Shown: piece after piece, positions 37,480 to 50,096 of the stretch
Layout: each line of letters begins with the position of its first letter
Position numbering within the stretch: position 1 is the stretch's first letter
Assembly (NCBI GenBank): GCA_013396995.1
Contig: VWZP01002898.1
Location: 319,414-383,413, forward strand
Reading direction: 5' to 3'
DNA length: 64,000 bases
Source of the DNA: Dicaeum eximium
Lineage: Eukaryota; Chordata; Aves; Passeriformes; Dicaeidae
Position numbers and translations under genes: made by a program
The notes under the pieces: model-generated
The model's database searches: none
Seen by the model: only the letters and a program-made list of their open reading frames with translations
What the model was told of the DNA's origin: nothing

Positions 37480-37880
37480 CATTTCTAGGCTCTGCTTTTT
37501 TATCAAGCTGACAAAGGTCAACAATACTAGCCAGAAGAGTGTTGAAGTATTCAGTGCCACAGGTCATCCTAATAGATACTGGAGGGACTCATTGCAACAC
37601 CACTGTAAGCCAAGACAGCACGATTTTTAAGAGGCAGCACTTTGCACGTTCACAGTCTGGTTAATTTAATACAACAGTGGCCTCTTGTTTGCAAAGCAGC
37701 ATTGGCAGATTTCAGAGGTGGTATCTTTCTGTGGGTGACAGTAAGGTGACTGAATTCAGGCATGTTAACAGATGCACCTTTTTATGCTCTGTTAAACCAT
37801 GTCACAGACTACAGCCCCTAAGTGCATTTCTTTATTTATGCTGCAGCCAGCTGAGCTAATTATCAGAGACAGACCTCGTT
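37480..37880. promoter_or_regulatory. Candidate conserved non-coding segment
   Basis: This is balanced-composition sequence with little low complexity in an otherwise AT-rich intron. It contains nuclear-receptor-like half-sites (CAAAGGTCA at 37513-37521), a FOX/CEBP-like TTGTTTGCAAAG and retained CpGs. No protein-like frame persists. Inference only. Confidence 0.22.
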
Positions 37881-38622
37881 CTAGTTCTATAAAGTCCAGT
37901 GGTTGTATATATGTATAAAGAGGCTGGGAGGAAAAACGGGATGGGGGGGAGTGGGAAAGTGTGAAAGCACTTTCTAAAACACATGGAATTGAAGTCTTCA
38001 TGTAATTGGTGCTATGAAGGTGGGGGGAGCTGTATTAACAGCTTGATGATATAATAATGTTTGTTTCAAATGAACTGTGTTTCCCACAACCATTTTTTTT
38101 CCTCCTTTCATCAGTTATGTTTAGATTCAAACAGCTATAAAATAAACATCACTACAAAAATCCTCTCCAGCAGTCAAAAATAGTGTAAGATGCTATCTAA
38201 GGGGGAAAAAAAGTAAACAGAAGAGCTTATTACATCTCACCTACAATTCTGGTCCGTTTTATCATTTGTGGGCACAGCTACACCCACTTACAGCTCTCCT
38301 TTCACCAAATAGTTCAATACACCAAGCATTTGCCACAAGCCTTCATGCCACAGTTGTATTTTATCAGTAGAAGCAGCTACCTTCTTTCAAAAAATACAGA
38401 GTTCTAAGCCCATTTGTCTTCTTTTTTTTTTTACTAAATGAGTGGGTTTTGCTTGTATGTCTTCATCCTGTACTACACTTTTCATTTAAAAAGTTCATGG
38501 TACTCCACAGAAAAGATGGGAAAAATAGTTTGATGGTGACAATTGTTTTTTCTCTTTACTACATATGACTAAGTGACCTTGACTAAAAAATTAAATCATT
38601 TGTCATTGTCGTATGAGTAACA

Positions 38623-38769
38623 GTTTTTTGTTGTTTGGGTTTTTTGGTTTTAGTGTGGGTTTGGGGTTTTTTTGCTCTTTTGGGGTGGTTTTTTGTTTTG
38701 GTTTGGTTTGGGTTTTTTTCTGGGTTTTTTTTGTTGGTTTTTTTTTTTTTGGTTTGTTTTTTGTTTTTT
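38623..38769 (+). repeat. G/T-rich low-complexity tract
   Basis: About 147 bases made of G and T with only a few exceptions, with GGGTTT, GGTTTT and long T runs. Plus-strand frames through it give Phe/Gly/Val-rich chance ORFs. It is similar in make-up to 12279-12350. Confidence 0.93.
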
Positions 38770-40479
38770 ATTTATTTTATTACGGCATACAATTTAGCTA
38801 ATAACTGGTTGGGGCCAATCTTTAACAAGTCACATATTTCCATTGTCCCTTCACCCCCTGCTTATGCTTTTACCACATCCTAACAAAAACATGACCAGAA
38901 CTGGTGAAAAACATACGGTTCCAACTAATGAATCACATACTTTCCCGCAAGTGCAGTAAGTACTACCAGCTGTGACAGTCTTGCTTTGGCAGTGGAACCA
39001 GTGCAGAACAAGGCCGACACATCTGAAACCAGCTGTACTGAAAAACCACAAGCAATTTAAGTCCGTCTGCCTTCTCAGGGGCTTCTTTGTCTCTGTCTGT
39101 GTCTCTGCTCTGTCCCTAAAACTTGCCAGCCATGTTGTTTTGACAGAGTTCAGAGTTTCAGAAGTTTCAAGGGGGGGAAAAAATCCGCTGATTCAGGAAA
39201 CTGCGTTTCAAGAAAATGATAAGGAGGTCTTTGTCAAACCAGCCTGAGTCAGGAAATTTAAAGAGACAGAGTATGCATCTACCCGTCTGCTCTGCTTGTA
39301 CAACAGCTTAAAGCACAGAAAAAGACACGTGTACACTTAAAACATGAGTTGTCCACAAATTTGTATTTGTACTTAAAAGCACAGAATTCTCCGCACAAAT
39401 GCAGAGGGATTTGGGGAAGAATGCTGCTTGAGATCTTCAGATTTTATCAGATTAAATCTGAGAAGGTCACAAAACTCACAAATTATTTCATTAATCTCTA
39501 ATTGCATACATCACCCCAACAGGAAAACCAGTAAAAGCTATATGCCACCACGCTGCCTGATGTGCTGTAAATGCCACATACTTTACTGAATACTTTCCAG
39601 CAGTGTTCAGAGATTTTTACAAGTTTTGACAGGGACAATTTTTTGATTCTTCTATGCCAAAGCCCAGGTGAGAAAATTAATATAAGCCTACTGTACCTGA
39701 CTGAGAGAGGTTGGACAAAAAATTAATTAATGTTAAAAAAAAAAAAAATCAATATTGGCTTAGAGTAGCTTTCCTTTACATACGATGCTGTGAAATGCAA
39801 GTTTGGTGTTCCCAGCCCAGGATTAAAAGCAAGTACTGAACATCACATTGGGAAGTCTGTTTCTCCCCTATCACTTCCAACAAAAACCCAATTCATGTTT
39901 CCATCCCTGCAGAAATGCATGATATAAATCCTAAATTCTTTAAAATATCAAGTGCCTTGTGGAAGACTGGTATTTCTTTATCTTGCAGCTCCCACAGGTA
40001 CGCATGTTAGACAGTATCCACACAGCAAACGGAGAAATTTTTTACAGGAATAGATTTTACATTAACCACAACTTTTTCATAATTTTTGAAAAAAATTAGA
40101 TTTAAGTAATTGTCTCATGATGGATTTTTGAGAATACTGCAATCAGAACATCACACAACGATCTCAGGATTTTCCAGCAGACAGAGACGTCCCCCCTTTA
40201 ATATACATTGGGAAGCATGTAAGAAAGGCCAAAACCCACAGCAGACTCTACCTGTGGTGACTGGTTTTTGTACAGAGCCTACATGTGCACACAAGCACTG
40301 TGAACACGTTTAGCAGCTTTCAGGCTTTTGTTTCACACTGAGGATGGTCGCATTTCCCCCAAGCAGTAAAGTCATTAAGTGAGCTATTCAGAGACTCCCT
40401 AACAAGAGCAAACAACACTTCAATGCAGTATGACATTATATATTTTGTATACACATACTTTGTAGGAAAACTATTTTAA

Positions 40480-40566
40480 GTTTACAAACACACATATATA
40501 TATTTTATAGTATAAATATAAAATATGTATACTTGAATATACATATTTTAAGTATATACAAATATA
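40480..40566. repeat. AT-rich (TATA/TATT)n region
   Basis: ACACACATATATATATTTTATAG-type alternating AT sequence, imperfect over about 85 bp. Confidence 0.8.
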
Positions 40567-42878
40567 TGGACTGTGACCTCTCCCTGTGCAATGCACCTGT
40601 GATGTCATGCTGACATACTATGAGTAATGCATGCACTTCAAGTCGAATTATACAGACCTGCTTCAGTAATCAGGGAGGTAAAAAACGAAAAAATAATTTC
40701 AACTCACAGTACTTAGAAGTGATGAAAAATTAGTCAAGTCACCTTTGACATACCAAACAGCTTCATGGTTTTAAGAACTGTTCAGACTGTTCATTCCTAG
40801 ACGTACCATGTGTTCAACAAGGAAGCATGAACTTACACCATTTTCAGAGCATAAACAAATCCCCTTCATTGTATTTGTATTCACCCCTTTCTGATATATG
40901 TATATCAGCTTGTCAATCTATTTGTAGTCGTTTTCTACACCAAATATAATCCTGATGCTGTTCTTTACAACTGAAGCTCTCACCAGCAGTGGAATGGGGA
41001 AGAGTGATCAAAGGATGCTGAAATTCATCTCCATCCTCTCCTTCTTGAAGAAATAGACTGTAGACAGGTCAGACATGTGCCCTTCAAAGAACTGCACTGG
41101 ACAGTCTGGGATAATAAGGGGTGGTTTTGGGCGGGATGGGTATAGCAGGTTATGAAAAGAAAAGACGAATATCTTGTGCATTAGCTTAAAATTGGCCCTG
41201 CAACAGCAGCAATCAATTGTGAATCCTTTTAGTAAACATAACTAAAAGGAAATAACAAACCTGAGCTCCTTACACACTTAAAAATCACCTTTTTTAACTC
41301 TAGGGCAGAAGGTGGTTTTGTTTTAATGATTTACTGGTTTACCTCAAATTAAAAACTAATAAAATATATTTCCTCTTAAAATGGAAAAGGTCTTCAGCAG
41401 GTCTTTGGAGAGTCCAAAGAAGGATATTCAAAACAATAATAAGCTGCTATCACTGAATTAGCTCTACTATTTACATTACCTTCTAATACAAGCATCGTTT
41501 TTGTGTGAGTACAAAAATGACACTCATCCATTTTTCAAAATTCAAAGAAAAAAAAATCAGTGAAGCAGCAAAGAAAGAGCTGGGAGAGAAAAATTAGAGA
41601 TACACAGCATCAGCACAGGAGGAATACCTTTTGCACGGTGTCTTATAATTTAATGTACAATTATACAGCTGATTCTAATTCCCAGCTACAGTTTACAACA
41701 ATTAGAACTGACTAAACATATTACTCACCTTTTCAGTTAATATTTTTACTTCCATTTTTTTCTGAAATTTATATTTTATGGAAATTAAAAGTAATATAAA
41801 ATTATTTCCAAAATTACAGTACAATGTACAGTACTCTATATGTCAGCTCACCTCATATAATTTTCCTAAGAAGAGCAAAATGCATTCACGCACACTTCCC
41901 TGAACAAAAAATGGAATCTGCTTGTCCTACTTCAATTAATGGTTCCTTATCAGTTCATTTCTTTACATTCAGATGCTTAAAAAAATATGACAGGAGAGGA
42001 ATTTCTGAGAAGAATTAAACTGAAGAACCAAATTCTTTTCTCGACAAAAAATTCTGAATCATTTATCCAATCAGCTATGATTCAAATACAGTATCATGTG
42101 ACTTAGCCACTTGCAAAATTCATCCTGTGATTTCCAGAGACAGTCAGACTGCTTGAAGTGAAAACTACGGGTTTTTTTTTTTCCCCAGCAATTGCATGAT
42201 TCATACAGATTGCAGATCATTAATGCACTTTTTATAATCTAAAAGGAAGGAATGAATTTATAGTACAATTTACCAGTTTGACTAATCCAGAGCATAATCA
42301 ACAGCCATAATTATAAAAATGTGATAGCTGCCTTTGGTACTTAGATAATACTCAATATAAGAAAATCATATTATTTCTTCTAAGAAAAATAATTACAATC
42401 ATCGTAGATTTGAAAACAACAGTACTATTCATTGTTTCTCTGAGGGGCAGATTCATATCAAAATCACCAACCAATCTACCTTCAGATCTACCTTGAGTTT
42501 CTTTGGAAATAATTATCCTTCTCTCCCAGAGGAGTAAGAATCCAAGGCAGTAGAGAATGCTTTGAGGCTATCTCTTCTTCAACATGACCCAGACTTACAG
42601 TGCTCTGGACACGTTAGTAAGGCAACAGAATGGGCAGCTCAAAATGAGGCATGTAAACAGCAGCCATAGAATGCTATGAATCTACCATTTGGATTTTTTT
42701 TTTTACGTTCCTATGTATATTCATTTATTGCTCCTTCACAGTTATATGGGGGAAAAAAAATCACCCAAATATTTGTCTTCCTAACTGTATATGTGTAAAT
42801 ACAAGTTTTCAGGAAGAAATGTGTGCTTTTGCCCAAGAACACAACTAGGTAACATATATACACCATTAGTTTTGGGAG

Positions 42879-42944
42879 ATGGGGTTTTTTTTGTTTACTT
42901 TGGTTTGGGTTTTTGGTATTTTTTTCAAGAGGTCGTTTGGGTAT
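42879..42944 (+). repeat. G/T-rich tract adjoining an old CR1 end
   Basis: GGGGTTTTTTTTG, GGTTTGGGTTTTTGG and further T-rich units, with a few A/C interruptions. It lies immediately outside the 3' terminus of the reverse-oriented CR1 fragment that follows. Confidence 0.75.
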
Positions 42945-42950
42945 TTTTAA

Positions 42951-43035
42951 AATCATAGTCTAATTTAGATTGAAGGGAAGCTCTGGAGGTTCTGTGGTCC
43001 AAATCTGTCCTAAAAGCTGGGATAATTTCCAGCAG
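42951..43035 (-). mobile_element. Old CR1 LINE 3' end fragment
   Basis: AATCATAGTCTAATTTAGAT, then 'TGAAGGGAAGCTCTGGAGGT', then 'TCTGTGGTCCAAATCTG' is a diverged reverse complement of a CR1 3' end (compare 'aatcatagaat..ttggaagggacctctggaggtcat..gtccaa'). Homology fades after about 43035. Confidence 0.62.
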
Positions 43036-43255
43036 CTCACTCCCTGTCTTTTCTGGTTAAGTTTTCCTAGAAATTATTTTGTTATGGTTTTGCTTATTTC
43101 TTAGTTTTAAAATTTTACAAACACTGAGTTTTTTACTTAACTTTTTAAGAATTAAAATCTGCAATAAGAAAAACATACATGGGTTTTGAAAATCTTGTCC
43201 ATAAAGAGATGGCACGGGCAGAATCACAGGCCAGGAGCTTGTAGTTCAATCCATC

Positions 43256-43280
43256 AAACACTGGTGTCTAGCCAGTGTTT
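43256..43280. repeat. Short perfect inverted repeat
   Basis: AAACACTGG and CCAGTGTTT, 9-bp arms around a 7-nt loop. Confidence 0.85.
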
Positions 43281-46200
43281 TGTTGCCTTTTAAACAGACT
43301 TCATCTTCAAATTAGTCTTACCTGATCAGCAAACTAATCCTGTGTACTCCTTTCCAACTAAAAAATGAACACACAAAACATTGTGTGGGCTAATACAAAA
43401 GTTTTTATCACCTCAGAAGGGAATACTTCTCCCCATCTCATGCTACGTTCTTGCCCAGATTTTAACCTAAGTTAGAATTTTCCCATATATTGTCCAAAAC
43501 TCTCTCCCAAAACAAAAGCATATACAATAATCTTCTGTCTTTTCTAATTTCTTGCCCTTTAGAATGTTTAAAAAAGCATACCTTGTCCTCAGAAAAGCCC
43601 TTTCAGTTTTTCTTTATGTTCATCACTATTAGGTATCTCATTATAATTCTGAGTAAATAACTTTTACCATGTCTTATTCCACCTTTTCAAAAGGAAGAGT
43701 AAAACATTTGAGTGCCTGTGCAGAGAAGGTTTAAAAGGTATTTTATATTTTAGATCAGTGCCATTGGTGGTTTATTACAAATCAGTTTCTTTCACTTCCT
43801 GTCTAAGCTCCAAAATCATCTTATTCAAAGCAGGCATTGCTGCAGATGTGAGTTGTGCTAGTATATAATGGGGACAGCAAAGGAAATATTTTCTTGAAAT
43901 ATCTCACCAGCCCTAGTAATACCCACAATTTACTTACACACAGTCTACATAAACAGTTATGCTGGATTTAGCTCGTGTTTAGCACCACTTGATAAAAACT
44001 ATTACCAATGTGGTTTACATAAATTACATGTAGCCTGCTCCATATGGAAACCATATTTTAGCAGCAACCAGTGTTTAATAATGAACACTCTTCCCTGCTC
44101 TCACACAGGCAGGCTCTTTCTCGCCTCTCTCTGGCTGTGCAATTCCTGTGATTTAATAAGATACTTAGCTCATGAAACAAGCAATTTGAATATTCACACT
44201 GCAGTTAAAAAGGGATTAATTTTATCCCATGCCATATTGGTTACAAGATGACTGGCCTCTTTGGAATTTAGCGCACTAAATTATCCTCATCTAAAAGTTT
44301 TTTCAAATGTAGACTGATAACAAAAATTCACTGCATGAACATCATTATTTATCTAAGTTATAAATTACTTTTAATTGTTTACTTTATGATAAGTCTCTTT
44401 ACTTCAGCTCCTATCATATAAAATTAATTAACCAACTGGTCACAAAGAAATGCAATCACAAAGTGGTCCAACATTTTATCATAACTTTGTGTACCTCTGT
44501 AACATTTCAGTACTATTGTTTAAAAATTATAGCACCTTCTACATTTCATTAGACATGATATAAGGTATACATTAAGCAGAAAACATGAGGACTATATACT
44601 AACATATAATATAGTATATACTATACTATACTATAAATGCCTTCTTGCAGATTTCAAGCTTACTTAGATTTCCCTACTAGGCTAAGGGAAAAAGAGATAA
44701 TTTTTCTATCGGGTCTGTAAAATTTCAGGCTGGAATTCTGATCCTTTTGAAGTTCATGGCAATTTTATTCTTTTGCTGTGCCCAGATTAAACTCTCAAGT
44801 TTATAAAGTGTTTAATATATCAGTTAGCAGGAAGAAAAAGCAAGTTATAACAAAAGCACTTGCAGAAAAAGAAAAACTATTACAGTGAGACCAGGCCTAC
44901 CCCATTCCTCTGTTCTATATTTAAATCTTTAAGATATAAGAAAAAAGCTTAAAGATTTTACCTTAATAAGCTGGTCAGAGAACTCTAATGAAAACCATGA
45001 ACTAAGAAAAACAAATCTAAAAAGGAAATTAAAAAAGAAATGCTATTATAAAGTAGTGCTTACCAACTTTGATGAAATCTTAGAAAACCAGAATTCATTT
45101 AATAGAAAATTACAACATTGCTAAAATTTTAAACTTAGTCTTTCTGTGTATAAATACCTATATCATGATTCCTACATATAACATAATGTCATACAACTCA
45201 GAAAGCTCGTATTAAGGATACAATTTTTCATAGTTCACATACAATGTAAACTTCGAAACATCTGGTGAACTTCAAGGCAGAGCTTTCCATCTCCCCAGAG
45301 AGTTATCAGTTGGACTATAATGTTATCAGCTTTCACACACTTCTCAGTGAGATGCAATCTACTTGCCTGAGAACATGAAGGAGAGCCAGGAATTCCTGTT
45401 CCAATTCCAAATTTGTGGACTCTCTAAGATTTCTGGTTAGTCAAGAATTCCCAGCTGCCTCACTTTCACAGACTCCAGAAATGGGGATATTTTTATGCCT
45501 ACCTTTCTGACCAACAAGGATTAATTACTGAATTACTGACCGCTATATAAATACTTATACAAATTTATTTGAATGGTAGGGCTTACTTCACACTGCCTGA
45601 ACACAGACACTTCAGTATGAAAAGGAAGGTTTTGAAGTATAAATGACAGCCAACATTGACATGATCAACACCTCTCCTAGGTGCAGATAGGGTGGTGCTG
45701 TTTATGAAAACAAAGCAGAGTTTCAGTTGCCCAAACATTACAGTAGTACCTCGGTAGTTTATACCATAATTCAGAGACAGCATTTCTCTCCAGACCAACT
45801 GATTCATCAAAAGCAGAACTCCAGATAAATCAGAGTGAACAGTTACCTGCCATCAGGTGCACACAATACTTTGATGTGTTCTCCAAAGGTCAAGACAGAG
45901 TTGTTTGGCCACTTCCTGAAGACTGAGCTGTTTCACAAATCTAAAGAGCTACTAGAGAATACCTGGTGGGTGTAGAATCCAGGTACTATTCAAAACCTGT
46001 CTTCTGACATGACTTTTATCTATCAAACCTTCCCAAACAGAGGCTGTGCCATCAGCCTCATGGTTCAAGGGCCATTAAGAAATCTGGACTCCAACAAGGC
46101 AGAAGGGAGTTGGTAAATACCAACGGGAGCATTTGTTGTGAAAAATGTAGGGAGGAATGGCAAGAAAAGTGCTGACAGCTTGAAGACAATGAAATTACTC

Positions 46201-49200
46201 TTTAAGGGCACTTTTCACAATTTCTTATTGAAGAATATGTTTTCTTACATGAGAAATCTCATGAACAGGATAAAGTATTTTATCAACAAATTACAATTAG
46301 ACAGCATTCATCTCTCAAAGCTTGAAAATGCTGCAAAGACAAGCACAATTTACAGGTTGAGAATTCAAGGCATACCAAGTAGAAATTGGAAGTAATTAAC
46401 TAAAATCCAATTAAGAAAGTTCAAGTTTCATAGATTTAGAAAACTCAGAAATCAGTGAGAGAGAACAGAAACCAAATGGTACTACTAATTCTTATAGATC
46501 CTTTTACTAGACAAATTTCTTTTATACTCAGGTGATGAAACGACATATAAACAGCATTGCAATGGGTTTATAATTCTAATATAACAAGTAGAAAATTATC
46601 CTCACACTACATAAACATCTACAAATTATCTCTATCTAAAACTTAACTGCTCTAAATTCTTTGCTTGAGTAAATAAAATCAAGTATCCTGTGAAATTTCT
46701 AAGAATTTCTCAGCCAAAACTTCACAAATTTTTGGTTCCTATTTTACTAATGCTTTAAATCCAGCTATTCATAATATGCTGAGATTCCTGATATTCAGAT
46801 ACAAGTACACAGAGAGATACTTAGGATGGGCAGTTTACATGGACAGTTCAGGCAAATGTCTCAAAAACTATTTAATTTCCAGATTAAAACCTCATTACTG
46901 ATTCTGTTTCATAAAAGCAGGTGTAATCACTGGTAGTGATCACTTATTTTTCAGACTGCAATGTGAATTCTTGGAGAACCTTGCAAGCTTCTATTCACAG
47001 AGAATTCACATCTAATATCAATAACCAGTCACATTTTTCCTTGTGTAGCCATCACAAAATTCTGAATAAAATCATGTGTTGTTTTCATAGATAATTATGT
47101 ACAGTTTGGGTCAGATCTGTTTAACACAGAAAAACTGGCAGACCTCTCACTGTTATTGTTCGAGTCTGTTATTACTGGCACAAAATTTAAGTATGTTCAT
47201 ACTTTTCTAACTTCTAATTTCAGTGTTCTGCTACTAATTACTAATGTCAAAACCAGAACAAAAGCTCACTGCTTGGCTCATTGACTTCTGCACACAGATG
47301 TCAAACACACAGAGTTCATTAATGATTTCAAGGTGACGAAAACCAAAGAGATGGCCAAAATTGTGCTGTTGATTATTGATTCTTTTCAGATTAGCATGTT
47401 CATGACTGGAGAAAGTACAGTTAAAATCAAAATCTTAATTTGGCTTGCATTCCAATTCATTTTACACTTACCTACAGTACAAAGGAAAAATCCAGGAGAG
47501 TCTAGAATAGTCAGGGATGTAAAAAGCCATGAATATAAACCTGTTTTGATGAATAGCATGTCATCAAGTGGTTACCATAAAATAAAGTCTAATACTCAAG
47601 ATAGATAGAAATAATGTGTTCTATGTATGTAATCTTCTGAAACAGAAAATATAGACATCTATCTACTTCTGTTCAAAATGTCTAATTTGGCCAATTTTTA
47701 AAAATTGCAAAGGAGCGACAGTGAGTAGTTATCTCTGTGAGAGATGTAAAACTAGTATGGGAGATAATTTTAAATATGCATAAGTATTTACTGAACATTC
47801 CAGACTGGGAAACTACAATGATGATCTCTCTTTTCAGTCAGCACAAAAGTTTGTTACATTAGAAAACGGTATTTTAATAAAACATCAAACCTGCAGATTT
47901 AAGTCTATTCTAGTGCTTAGTCACTCTACTGCAATATAATTCTTTCAAGCCAATAAAATAGTAATTATTATGTTCCAACTTCTACATACTCATTAACATA
48001 TGTCTAGAAATTGGGGTAAATGTATCATTGTTTTATGAAGTTCTGAATTGCACTGTTTTTGCTGAAGCTGAGATTATCTGTTAGTGTGATAGAAATGTGA
48101 AAATCTTAACATTAACTCAACCCATAAGAGGAGAAACCATCACAAGCTTTTACCCCTACTTCTGCAGGACTTCTTTCAGTCTCTCCTAGCCATTTTCGTA
48201 AGCTTACATTCACATGTGCTGCTGTGTTCTCTCCTCATATGATAACGCAGAAGTTTTACACAAACAGCACAGGAAAGCAGATACGCACTGATGTCAAACT
48301 CACAATTAAAATGGGGTGGGATAGTTTTCATATCCAGAACCCTTCAGTTCCACCAATCTGTGGCAGTACATGAAAGGAAAGCAGGTAAATCACTTACAGA
48401 TGTAGGAAGCTGTTCCCTTTACAGTACCTCCTAAAATTATTCTATTCAGTACTGAACACTCTAATCCTCAAAAGCACAAAAGCATTAAAAAGTACCAAGA
48501 ATTAATTTTACCTCTATTACTCTGTAAGAAATGTGGGACCTCAGAAGGCAGCTACCTAAACTAAACCTCCTGTATTCTTGCATACTGTGAAGGCCATTTT
48601 CTGAAATTCTCCATATTGCTCTCCTGATTCACATTCCCTGACCTATTTTTTGCTTGACTAGAGTAAAGCTACTGCAGCTGCATTCCCACCAGCCACACAA
48701 AGTCCACTGACAGCAGCCATTTTCTGATCTTGCTTTGTTTTTACCCCATATTATTTGTCAATATTCCCACCATTAAGAGATTTATTCACAGGTATCACTA
48801 CAAGAACTTGGGAGTTACAAGCACTATAACACCTGCAATCCCATTTTATCTGTGATAAATCCAAAGTCAGTTGGTAACTTCTGTGTTTCAGCTAGGCCGG
48901 CTGGTTACCTATAAATCACAACCATGTCCAGGACCAGGTAGGCTCAACCCCATTCCACATGTACTCCACAAATTGCTGTTAGGACAACTTATCTCTCTGG
49001 CAAGCTTTCAAAAACTACTGCATAACTCCTATAGAGTTACTCTGACTTTTCAGGAAGGGTCAGTGGCACAGGTGGTCTATTCACGTGCACTAATCCCAAC
49101 ATGTCCCACAGGCACTGTCCTTCCTCACTTTGCAGAGACTGCCTGCTCACTGCACGTGCAGTAGGCCTGGCATTTCTTGGAAGCGTGAGACTCATTGAGC

Positions 49201-49716
49201 ATGTGCTGCAGAGAATGTGAAGACATTTTTATGTTCAGGAAATCCTTAGGCAAAAATACAATGGGCATAGTTACACACCACATCAGCCTTTCAACAAGGC
49301 ATTCAGAATTCAGCTTGCTTGCTGATGGATTATTTGTCCTCACGATGAGAATTACGTAGAATAAACAGGACTAGTTACAATAACTGAGTGGTTACCCACA
49401 TGATAATGATACCTTTGTTCTATTGAAAAGCACCTCCTTGGGAGATCTCTTCCATGTGAAATAATCCAGTGCTACCATTTCTGTTGATTGTACCAATCTG
49501 AAAAGCAATTTAAAATATTTCTAGACATCCTTGGTAATTCTTAGCATATTAAAAAGTATTTTCAGATAAGAAAAATTCTAAAACATTTAAGCAAATATTA
49601 CTACATGTTTTAATCTGTGTGGAAGTTTAATATTATTAACTGCTGTAATGTCAGCATTCCCTTCTACAGAAGCTATCCTGTAAATCAAAATAAATATTTT
49701 AAAATTTCAGCCTTTT

Positions 49717-49766
49717 ATAAAAAAAACCAAAAAAACCCAAACAAACAAAAACACAGGGTTTTTTTT
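49717..49766 (-). repeat. C/A-rich tract
   Basis: A-runs punctuated by CC or CCC (AAAAAAACCAAAAAAACCC and further units). This is the strand-reversed equivalent of the G/T tracts. Confidence 0.8.
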
Positions 49767-50020
49767 TCCTCCCATGAACAGAAAGAGATTCAACATAGAT
49801 ACTTACAACTTAACTTCTGAACATTCCAATAACTGTGACTGCAATTATTCTCTCTGTCAATGTCTCTGGCTGGGTAGTAGGAAGAGAGGTATTCTTTCCC
49901 ACCCCACAATGTATACAGACAAAAAACTCCTCCCGTAATCTCTTTCGAGTACTGAAGTTAATTTGGGGAATTCAGTACATCTAGAGTGTGGCCACATGGG
50001 AGCCAATGACACCTCAACCA

Positions 50021-50047
50021 TAAATAAATAAAATAAAATAAAAAAAA

Positions 50048-50078
<31 letters not shown>

Positions 50079-50096
50079 ATATATCTATATATATGC
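50021..50096. repeat. (TAAA)n microsatellite with (TA) tail
   Basis: More than ten near-perfect AAAT units, interrupted once by an A run, then an ATATCTATATATAT tail. Confidence 0.95.

Larger units (their letters stand above)
28577..42950. other. Intronic sequence with no recognisable gene
   Basis: AT-rich. It holds the G-rich and polypurine tracts, the tRNA-SINE remnant, a TA microsatellite, the second G/T tract and candidate conserved segments, all listed separately. A poly-A run of about 20 sits near 34470-34490. The longest frame (30616-30939 plus, 107 codons) resembles no known protein. Confidence 0.6.

Noticed and set aside
38613..38883. Phe/Gly/Val-rich frames suggesting membrane peptides
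   Set aside because: They are translations of the G/T low-complexity tract.
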